DNA of 12,604 nt from UBA6176 sp032119375 (GTDB lineage: Bacteria; Verrucomicrobiota; Verrucomicrobiia; Limisphaerales; UBA9464). How positions within the stretch are numbered: position 1 is the first letter of the stretch; the number at the start of each line of letters is the position of its first letter. The notes under the pieces are model-generated. The model saw only the letters and a program-made list of their open reading frames with translations, was not told where the DNA came from and did no database searches. A program made the translations under genes and the position numbers. Shown in pieces: positions 7,262 to 12,604 of this stretch. Location of the stretch: positions 1 through 12,604 of the forward strand of contig CAYSGH010000112.1 in assembly GCA_964430505.1 (NCBI GenBank), in the 5' to 3' direction.

Positions 7262-7323
7262 CCGCCTTCCGCCTTCCGCCTTCCGCCTTCCGCCTTCCGC
7301 CTTCCGCCTTCCGCCTTCCGCCT
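7262..7323. repeat. Heptanucleotide tract (ccgcctt)8, cut by the gap
   Basis: Eight perfect ccgcctt units plus six bases of a ninth run directly into the N block. The true length of the tract is unknown. Confidence 0.95.
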
Positions 7324-7423
7324 NNNNNNNNNNNNNNNNNNNNNNNNNNNNNNNNNNNNNNNNNNNNNNNNNNNNNNNNNNNNNNNNNNNNNNNNNNNNN
7401 NNNNNNNNNNNNNNNNNNNNNNN
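7324..7423. other. Scaffold gap of 100 N
   Basis: Exactly 100 undetermined bases, a conventional placeholder length. It is flanked on both sides by 7-nt tandem tracts of different sequence, so short-read assembly most likely failed in a longer tract. The real distance and content here are unknown. Confidence 0.99.
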
Positions 7424-7424
7424 T

Positions 7425-7451
7425 CCGCTCCCCGCTCCCCGCTCCCCGCCT
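7425..7451. repeat. Heptanucleotide tract (cccgctc)n after the gap
   Basis: About four units of cccgctc emerge from the N block and end 10 bp before the stop codon of the minus-strand gene at 7462. The unit differs from the ccgcctt unit on the other side of the gap. Confidence 0.88.
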
Positions 7452-7461
7452 CGGCGCGCCG

Positions 7462-8202
7462 CTATCCGCCGGCGGCGGGTTCGGGGGGAGGCGCGGACTC
7501 CTTGGCCTTGAAGGTGGTGGAGCCCTTGTAGCGGCCGGCCCGGACCTCGAGCCGATATTGGATGCCGGGCTCGAGCTTCTCGGCCTTGGAACGGTCGTCC
7601 TTGAGCTTCATGCCCTTGGGGATGCGGCCGTAGAGGAGGGCCTTGGTGGGGACGGAGTTGCTCGTGGAATCGAGCTGCCAGACGATTTTCGGGGCCTTGC
7701 CCGGGACGGAGGGGGTGACCTCGATGACGCGGACTTGGGTGAGTCGGTATTCGCCATCGAGGGCGAAGACGACGGGGTACATGCCGTCGAACCGGCCGGC
7801 GTTGGCCTCGGCGATGCGGGCGGCGGCGCGTTCCTCGGCGACGGTCTTCATGCGGGCGCGCTCCTCGGCGCGCTGGGTGGCCTTGGCCTCGCGGGCCTCG
7901 CGGACGGCCTCCTTGGATCGTTCCTTCGAGGTGTCCTTGCTGGTTTCCTTCGTGGGGGCGGCTGCGGGTCCCTGGGCGGTGTCGTTGGTTTTGCGTGCTG
8001 CGAGGGCGGCTCGTTCCTCGCGTTCCTTGCGGATGTCGGCGGCGGAGACGGCGCGTTCCCGGAACATCTGGCGCGGCGCCATGTCGCGGACCTGGGCCTG
8101 GATTTGGATGGGGTCCGGGCTGAGCCACTCGGTGTAGAAGAGGACGTAGCAGGCGGCGAGGGCGGCGGCGGCGGCCAACAGGGCCCAGGAGCGGGGTTTC
8201 AT
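7462..8202 (-). CDS. Single-pass membrane protein with charged stalk, unknown function
   Basis: 246 residues; I do not recognise the family. The N-terminus (residues 4-22, RSWALLAAAAALAACYVLFY region) is a membrane anchor or uncleaved signal. Residues about 45-130 are rich in Ala, Arg, Lys and Glu (KERSKEAVREAREAKATQRAEERARMK), likely a helical or coiled-coil stalk, after a Thr/Lys/Ser-rich patch (TKETSKDTSKERSK). The last 110 residues look beta-rich, containing FALDGEYRLTQVRVIEV, ALLYGRIPKGMKLK and YRLEVRAGRYKGSTTF, and may be a small sandwich domain outside the membrane. The ATG at 8202 gives a clean N-terminus. It lies 59 bp after the pseudopilin gene on the same strand, so co-transcription is likely and a role beside a type IV pilus-like or type II secretion-like structure is possible; that is inference. 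A start upstream, within the pseudopilin frame overlap, would lack sense. A 7-nt repeat tract and the scaffold gap follow its stop. Confidence 0.8.
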   Translation of the reverse strand: MKPRSWALLAAAAALAACYVLFYTEWLSPDPIQIQAQVRDMAPRQMFRERAVSAADIRKEREERAALAARKTNDTAQGPAAAPTKETSKDTSKERSKEAVREAREAKATQRAEERARMKTVAEERAAARIAEANAGRFDGMYPVVFALDGEYRLTQVRVIEVTPSVPGKAPKIVWQLDSTSNSVPTKALLYGRIPKGMKLKDDRSKAEKLEPGIQYRLEVRAGRYKGSTTFKAKESAPPPEPAAGG

Positions 8203-8261
8203 TTCGCGGATGGCTTTGTGCGGTGGGCGGGATGGGGCGCGTGGACGATGGGTGCGCGAGG

Positions 8262-9050
8262 CTACGGGGTTTCCAATCCGAGCCGGCGTGCCTCGTCGGT
8301 GACGGCCCACAGGTTGATGGGCGCGAGCGAACGGCCAAACCTCATGAACCGGACGGAGCCGTCGGCCATGGTGTAGTCGGAGCCGCCACCGCGGCCGCTC
8401 TTGGCGGAGTTGGCATGGCGGTTTTGGTTGAGCTGGAGGAGGTCGTCGAACTGGTCGAAGTCCATGTGGAAGTGCCCGGAGTTCTGCTCCTTTTCGCCGA
8501 GGAGGACGGTCTCGGAGGGCTCGCGGACGTCGTTTTCGCGGACGGTCTTGTCGCCGGCCCCGAGGACGCGGAGGAAGGCCATTTCCTCCGGGGTGAGGCG
8601 CAGCTTGTAGAGGTCGTTCCAGCCGTTCATGAGGTAGGTGCGCTGGGCGAAGTCGGCGGGATGGGTATTGCTGGAGACGAGAGAGGAGCCGCCACCGATC
8701 TTTGGGCGGGGCGGGTCTGCGGGGCAGCGGAGGATGCGGAGCTCCTTGTAGTAGGGCAGGGCGGCGGTGGGCCATCGATTGGTGACGGCGCGCGAGGGAA
8801 ACTTCTCGTTGTTGTCGTCGGTGTACATGCGGATGGCGAGGCCGAGCTGGCGCTCGTTGTTGACGCAGGCGATGCGGCGGGCGGCGTCCTTGGCGCGTGC
8901 GAGGGCGGGCAGGAGCATGCCGGCAAGGATGGCGATGATGGCGATGACGACGAGGAGCTCGATGAGGGTGAAGGCGCGCGCGCTCCCGGCGGGGGGGAAC
9001 GCCTGGGACCCTCTTCCGACTCCATCCTGTGTTCGAACTGGCACGTTCAT
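8262..9050 (-). CDS. Prepilin-type N-terminal methylation protein (pseudopilin, H-X-DG type)
   Basis: 262 residues. A 26-residue basic leader precedes the prepilin peptidase site A26|F27, with FTLIELLVVIAIIAILAGMLLPAL as the hydrophobic helix (quoted in part: FTLIELLVVIAII) and Glu31 as the conserved Glu5 of the mature protein. The residue before the cut is Ala where Gly is usual; Ala is tolerated in this family. The globular part has ARRIACVNNERQLGLAIRMYTDDNN and ILRCPADPP, and ends with a H...YTMADGSVRF element related to the H-X9-DG C-terminal motif; here His and Asp-Gly are 17 residues apart, not 9. Such proteins are numerous in Verrucomicrobiota and Planctomycetota and are thought to be pseudopilins or surface proteins exported through a type II/IV pilus-like system; individual roles are mostly unknown. 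An AGGA lies 10 nt before the ATG at 9050. The gene is divergent from the protease gene and leads the unit with the membrane protein at 7462-8202. Confidence 0.92.
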   Translation of the reverse strand: MNVPVRTQDGVGRGSQAFPPAGSARAFTLIELLVVIAIIAILAGMLLPALARAKDAARRIACVNNERQLGLAIRMYTDDNNEKFPSRAVTNRWPTAALPYYKELRILRCPADPPRPKIGGGSSLVSSNTHPADFAQRTYLMNGWNDLYKLRLTPEEMAFLRVLGAGDKTVRENDVREPSETVLLGEKEQNSGHFHMDFDQFDDLLQLNQNRHANSAKSGRGGGSDYTMADGSVRFMRFGRSLAPINLWAVTDEARRLGLETP

Positions 9051-9060
9051 GCTGACCCGA

Positions 9061-9064
9061 TCCT
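9061..9064 (-). promoter_or_regulatory. Candidate ribosome binding site (AGGA) of the pseudopilin gene
   Basis: AGGA on the minus strand, 10 nt before the ATG at 9050. The spacing is slightly long, but it is the best purine match near this start and supports the chosen start. Confidence 0.4.
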
Positions 9065-9145
9065 ACGTGGGAAGGTTACCCGGGACGCCCGGTTGCCAAG
9101 CGCGGGCTTGGGGTGGCGCGACGCGGGCCTCGCCTTCCAGGACGC

Positions 9146-9169
9146 GTCATGCCAGCGTGCCAGCATGAC
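9146..9169. promoter_or_regulatory. 7-bp inverted repeat covering the protease start codon
   Basis: gtcatgc (9146-9152) and gcatgac (9163-9169) are perfect inverted arms with a 10-nt loop; the right arm includes the ATG at 9165. In RNA it could mask that start; in DNA it could be an operator in the 114-bp divergent region. If translation begins at the next in-frame ATG (9183), the hairpin would lie in the leader. Functional meaning is unproven. Confidence 0.3.
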
Positions 9170-10250
9170 GGCGGCAGTGTTCATGCGGGTCCTTGCGCTG
9201 GGGCTTGCGCTTCCATGGGCGACCCCTTCTCGCGCATGGGCCGTCATCGCCTTTTCCACGTCCCACCCGGAGTCATACCAGCAGGAGCCCGTGGCGCTGG
9301 GGGGGGGCGGTTGGACATGGACGGGACGGTTCGGGCCGTTTGCGGCCGTGCCCATCGGGCCGTCGTCCTTCATCACCGCCGCCCATGTCGGCCAATCGGT
9401 CGGGACCACCTTCACGTGGAACGGCCTGTCGTTTCGCACGGTGGGCGGGGAGACGGATCCGCAGTCGGACCTGCGCGTGTGGCACGTGTGCGGCACGTTC
9501 CCGGGCTATGCGCCGCGGGTGACTTCGGATCTCCGCGAGGGGGACGGGATCGTGGTGATCGGCCGCGGGACCGGTCGCGGGAGCGAGGTGCTGGCGGACC
9601 GCGGGGCTGGGCCGGAGCTGGCGGGATGGCAATGGGGAACGAACGACAGCGTGCTCCGGTGGGGCACCAACACAGTGGACCACTTGGTGGACGGCGCCGA
9701 GGTGGGCCTTTACGGGCCCGTGGTTTTGTTCGACTTCGACGGGGATGCCGGGAATGACGAATGCACGGTGTCGGTAGGCGACTCCGGCGGCCCGGTCTGG
9801 GTGCAACGGGGCAACGAATGGCAGTTGGCGGCCATCAACTTCGCCACGAACAGCGAGTTCCGCACGGCGCCCGATGGCCCTACGCTGAACGGGGCCCTCT
9901 TCGACTTTCGAGGACTGTACCAGCGGGTCGCGAGCGGCGCGTGGGACCTGGTGCCCACCGACGGGGACGGCCCGATTCCCGCGACGTCCGTGTCCACGCG
10001 GATCTGGCCGCGACGCCAATGGTTGGATGCGGCCATCCAGCGTGCGCCCGGTCCCGCGAGCCTGCTTTCGGCGGCCCAGATAGAGGGTCCGTTCACGGCG
10101 GCCCCGGGGGCGTCGCATGACGCCGTCCGGCGCGAGTTCCGCATCAACCTTGGCCCGGGCAACGCGTTCTTTCGCGTGACGGGTCCGGCGGGCCCGAACC
10201 TCCGTGACATCCGGATCGAGGGTTCCCGCGTGGTGGTGCGCTACGACTGA
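9165..10250 (+). CDS. Secreted trypsin-like serine protease with FFRV-type C-terminal tail
   Basis: 361 residues from the ATG at 9165 (355 from the alternative ATG at 9183; neither has a clear ribosome binding site). The signal peptide ends near Ala26 (SRAWA). The chymotrypsin-fold catalytic triad is visible: His74 in ITAAHV, Asp102 in QSDLRVW, Ser207 in GDSGGPV. An Asp-rich loop, FDFDGDAGNDEC, sits just before the serine and may bind calcium. Cys109 and Cys200 are the only two cysteines of the mature protein and could form a disulfide. After the protease domain (about 45-255) comes a linker and a tail, residues about 300-340, with IEGPFTAAPGA and NAFFRVTG; this pattern resembles short C-terminal repeats common on exported verrucomicrobial proteins. 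The substrate is unknown. It is divergent from the pseudopilin gene and its last 10 bases overlap the end of the convergent metal ATPase gene. Confidence 0.92.
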   Translation: MTAAVFMRVLALGLALPWATPSRAWAVIAFSTSHPESYQQEPVALGGGGWTWTGRFGPFAAVPIGPSSFITAAHVGQSVGTTFTWNGLSFRTVGGETDPQSDLRVWHVCGTFPGYAPRVTSDLREGDGIVVIGRGTGRGSEVLADRGAGPELAGWQWGTNDSVLRWGTNTVDHLVDGAEVGLYGPVVLFDFDGDAGNDECTVSVGDSGGPVWVQRGNEWQLAAINFATNSEFRTAPDGPTLNGALFDFRGLYQRVASGAWDLVPTDGDGPIPATSVSTRIWPRRQWLDAAIQRAPGPASLLSAAQIEGPFTAAPGASHDAVRREFRINLGPGNAFFRVTGPAGPNLRDIRIEGSRVVVRYD

Positions 10251-12553
10251 CGGCCCCGTGCCAACCGCAGGGCGTTGCCCACGACGATGAGGTCGCTCAG
10301 GCCCATCGCGGCCGCGCAGAGGGCGGGGCTGACCAGTCCTGCGGCGGCGAGGGGCACGGCGGCCGCGTTGTAGAAGAACGCCCAGAAGAGGTTTTGCCGG
10401 ATGGTGCGCAACGTGGCGCCGGCCAACTCCAGGGCATCCACCACGCCATCCAACGGGGCTCCCAGCAACACCACCCCGGCCGCCTCGCGGGCCACGTCCG
10501 TCGCCCGTGCCACCGCCATCCCAAGGTCCGCCGCCGCCAACGCCGGCCCGTCGTTGATCCCGTCCCCCACGAAGGCCACCACGCGTCCCTCGCGCCGCAG
10601 CGCCTCGATGCACGCGACCTTGCCTTCCGGACGGACGCCGGAGCGCACCTCCGCCGGGTCGATCCCCGCCTCGCGCGCCACGGCCAACGCGACCTCGTGG
10701 CGGTCGCCGGACACCATCCCCACGCGCACGCCGCGCGCGCGCAGTCGTTGCACGACGGCCCGTGCCTCCGGCCGGACGGCGTCTTGCAAACCAAACGCCG
10801 CGACGCCCCGGCCATCGAGCGACAGCACGACGGGCGTGGCGCCTCCGGCCTCGATCTCTCGCACCGCCTTCGCAAGGGGGCCCCCCATGGCGTCCGCCGC
10901 CGCCCCCGCAACCCATGCGGGCGATCCCAGCATCATCCGGCGTCCTCGCCACGTGCCCCGCAGGCCGGCCCCCGGCGTCTCCCTCCCATCGTCCAGCGAC
11001 TCCCGTGCGTCCGTCAGGGCTGCCAAGGCGCGGGACAAGGGATGGCTGGACCCGGCCGCCAACGTCGCCACCCCCCGCACCACGTCCGCCTCCGAAAGCC
11101 CGGTGCCGTCCACGAAAAACGTCCGGGTGCCCACGGCCGGAAGCCCGCGCGTCAACGTGCCGGTCTTGTCGAACAACACCGTGTCCAGGCGTCCGCACGT
11201 CTCGAGGGCGTGGGCGTCGCGGACGAGAATGCCGCGTCGCGCGGCCGCGTTGACCCCGGCCATCAAGGCCACCGGCGTCGCCAATCCCATCGCGCACGGG
11301 CACGCCACGACCAACACCGCGCAGGCCACGTACACCCCTGTCGCCCACGGCGTGGCGGGCAGGTGGGATGCCCACAGCACCCGCGACAAGGCCCCGTGCA
11401 TCTCCCGCATCCATTCCGGGGCAAACCCCCACGCAAGGGCGGTGGCCGCCGCCACGAGCACGACCGCCGGGACAAACGCCGCGCTGACCCGGTCCGCCAT
11501 CCGCTGCACCGAGGCCCGCGTCGCCTGGGCGCGCCGGACCATCTCCGCGATGCGCGCCAAGGCCGTGTCCTCTCCCATGGCCCGTGCCTCCACGACGAGG
11601 CGCCCGTCCACCACGACGGTCCCGGCACAGACGTCGTCGCCCGGCCCGCGTCCCACGGGCACCGACTCGCCCGTCAGCATCGACTCATCCACGGCGCACC
11701 GTCCTTCGAGGACGCGGGCGTCCACCGGGACGCGGTCTCCCGGTCGCAGCACCAGTCGGTCGCCGAGGGCCAACGCCTCGACGGCGACCTCTTCCTCCCG
11801 GTCGTGGGTCGTCAAGCGCCTGGCCCGGGTTGGCGCCAGCGTCAGGAGGGCGCGCAGGGCGGCCCCGGCTCGGGCGGACATGCGACGCTCCAGGTGGTGG
11901 CCCGTTCCCACCAACGCCAGCAACGCGACGGACTCGGTGAAGAACAGGTGGCCGTGCGCGCCCAACGCGAGGGCTGGAAAACTATATCCCAGCGCCGCCG
12001 TCATCCCGAGGCTGACCAAGGTGTCCATGTTGGCTCCGCCCGCCCGGAGTTGGTTCCATGCGCCGCGGACGAACGGACGCCCAAGCACCCACGCCACGAC
12101 GGCGGCGACGGCCGCCGAGAACCATTGGAACCGGGGCTCCATGCCCCAGCCCAGGACCCAATCGCCCACGCCCAACACCACCAAGGCGGGCAACCCCACC
12201 GTCCATGCCGCGCCCCACGAGCCCTGCACCTTCGCCTCCACGTCATTCCCGGCGGACGGCTTGGCGGCGAGCACTTGGGCCGGGTAGCCCGCGCGGCCCA
12301 GCGCCTCGATCAAGGCGGCGTCGGAGGCCTGGGCGCCCGGCGACCACGTTGCCCGCGCCGTCCCGGCGTCCAGGTCCACCTCGGCGTGCGTGACGCCGGG
12401 CACGGCCCGGAGGACGTCCGTCACGCGCCGGGCGCAATTCCCGCAGGTCATGCCTTCCACCCGCAGCCGCGAGGCAACCCCGCCCGGAACCGGGCCCGGC
12501 TTGGGGCCGGGTCCTTGCCCGCGCGGGCGAAAGGTGATGCTCGTCTCGTTCAT
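10241..12553 (-). CDS. copA: Copper-type heavy-metal-translocating P1B ATPase
   Basis: 770 residues from the ATG at 12553, normal for a one-HMA CopA-type pump of the inner membrane that couples ATP hydrolysis to metal export. One N-terminal heavy-metal-binding domain has GMTCGNC (Cys37, Cys40). Membrane segments 1-4 lie at about 112-222, the actuator TGES at 294-297, segment 6 carries the CPC metal site at 418-420, the phosphorylated Asp462 lies in DKTGTLT, followed by HP at 504-505 (ATP-binding His), MVSGD at 613-617 and GDGIND at 663-668. Segment 7 has the Cu(I)-type YN (728-729). In segment 8 the usual M-x-x-S-S reads MGLSD (750-754), with Asp where the metal-coordinating Ser is expected. 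The loop between segments 5 and 6 is extended (WMREMHGALSRVLW...). An in-frame TTG at 12583 would add 10 residues. The Cu(I) assignment rests on CPC plus YN; no CopZ, CsoR or CueR gene is visible in the window. Confidence 0.93.
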   Translation of the reverse strand: MNETSITFRPRGQGPGPKPGPVPGGVASRLRVEGMTCGNCARRVTDVLRAVPGVTHAEVDLDAGTARATWSPGAQASDAALIEALGRAGYPAQVLAAKPSAGNDVEAKVQGSWGAAWTVGLPALVVLGVGDWVLGWGMEPRFQWFSAAVAAVVAWVLGRPFVRGAWNQLRAGGANMDTLVSLGMTAALGYSFPALALGAHGHLFFTESVALLALVGTGHHLERRMSARAGAALRALLTLAPTRARRLTTHDREEEVAVEALALGDRLVLRPGDRVPVDARVLEGRCAVDESMLTGESVPVGRGPGDDVCAGTVVVDGRLVVEARAMGEDTALARIAEMVRRAQATRASVQRMADRVSAAFVPAVVLVAAATALAWGFAPEWMREMHGALSRVLWASHLPATPWATGVYVACAVLVVACPCAMGLATPVALMAGVNAAARRGILVRDAHALETCGRLDTVLFDKTGTLTRGLPAVGTRTFFVDGTGLSEADVVRGVATLAAGSSHPLSRALAALTDARESLDDGRETPGAGLRGTWRGRRMMLGSPAWVAGAAADAMGGPLAKAVREIEAGGATPVVLSLDGRGVAAFGLQDAVRPEARAVVQRLRARGVRVGMVSGDRHEVALAVAREAGIDPAEVRSGVRPEGKVACIEALRREGRVVAFVGDGINDGPALAAADLGMAVARATDVAREAAGVVLLGAPLDGVVDALELAGATLRTIRQNLFWAFFYNAAAVPLAAAGLVSPALCAAAMGLSDLIVVGNALRLARGRQS

Positions 12554-12604
12554 CCTAGAAACGGCAGTCGAAGAGGATTTCAAAACGAGGAAAGGGCCCT
12601 CCCA

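Larger units (their letters stand above)
5317..7461. other. Gene-free repeat island
   Basis: About 2.1 kb between the ThuA/cytochrome gene and the 246-residue membrane protein gene. I find no credible coding sequence. Long open frames do cross it on both strands, but they run through 21-nt and 402-nt repeats (both multiples of three), start inside hairpin repeats, and give low-complexity products with no recognisable domain. The individual repeats are listed separately. Promoter elements of the gene starting at 5316 should lie in the first hundred bases, but I cannot recognise a -10/-35 pair in this GC-rich sequence. Confidence 0.75.

Noticed and set aside
6187..8376. Plus-strand open frame spanning the 402-bp repeats, the N gap and the reverse of two minus-strand genes
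   Set aside because: It runs through 100 undetermined bases and is antisense to the pseudopilin and membrane protein genes. The 402-bp units are a multiple of three, so openness repeats by construction.
8203..8775. Extension of the 246-residue protein upstream to 8775 in an open frame
   Set aside because: The added residues are Arg/Pro-rich and overlap the pseudopilin gene in another frame. The ATG at 8202 starts exactly at a plausible membrane anchor.
8223..9164. Extension of the protease upstream to 8223 on the plus strand
   Set aside because: The upstream part is antisense to the pseudopilin gene and low in complexity. The signal peptide lies directly after the ATGs at 9165/9183.
9273..11432. 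Minus-strand open frame of about 719 codons across the protease and the ATPase
   Set aside because: It is Gly/Arg-rich, lacks domains, and overlaps two well-supported genes in other frames, one of them antisense.
10401..12287. Plus-strand open frame antisense to the ATPase
   Set aside because: Its product is Ala/Ser/Thr/Arg-rich with no motif, whereas the opposite strand carries every P1B ATPase signature.
1..12604. tRNA, rRNA or known riboswitch
   Set aside because: No cloverleaf-like sequence, rRNA core sequence or familiar riboswitch motif was recognised on either strand by reading; a covariance search was not possible.

Overview
The window reads as a high-GC chromosomal scaffold from a member of the PVC superphylum, most likely Verrucomicrobiota (Limisphaerales/Pedosphaera-like). 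Three things point there: a giant secreted ThuA plus 'PVC-type' dehydrogenase/cytochrome c fusion, a pseudopilin of the FTLIELLVVIAIIAIL...LLPALARAK type that is abundant in this phylum, and a C-terminal ...GPFTAAPGA...NAFFRV tail on a secreted protease, a signature often seen on exported verrucomicrobial proteins. The assignment is by recognition, not by search. A run of exactly 100 N (7324-7423) shows that this is a scaffold, so the two sides of the gap may not be truly adjacent.

Layout. 163-5316 (-): one 1,717-residue exported protein with ThuA domains at both ends enclosing a beta-propeller dehydrogenase, a HEAT-like region and a CAGCH cytochrome c. 5317-7461: about 2.1 kb with no credible gene but dense in repeats: heptanucleotide tracts, a hairpin of CCCGGC/GCCGGG type, four copies of a ~100-bp composite hairpin element, an 18-period array of 21-nt repeats, a near-perfect 402-bp tandem duplication, and the scaffold gap. 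7462-9050 (-): a pseudopilin gene followed by a gene for a single-pass membrane protein of unknown function, probably one transcription unit. 9165-10250 (+): a secreted trypsin-like serine protease, divergent from the pseudopilin gene. 10241-12553 (-): a Cu(+)-type P1B ATPase whose 3' end overlaps the protease 3' end by 10 bp.

The genes look like independent surface or periplasmic functions (sugar-related oxidation, pseudopilus-like structure, proteolysis, metal export) and not one pathway. The least ordinary part is the repeat island. Its short stems vary in a pair-preserving way between copies, its 21-nt array keeps phase through two 42-nt variant blocks, and its 7-nt tracts share one CCGCnnn pattern although their sequences differ. 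I see no CRISPR array, tRNA, rRNA, transposase or complete insertion sequence.
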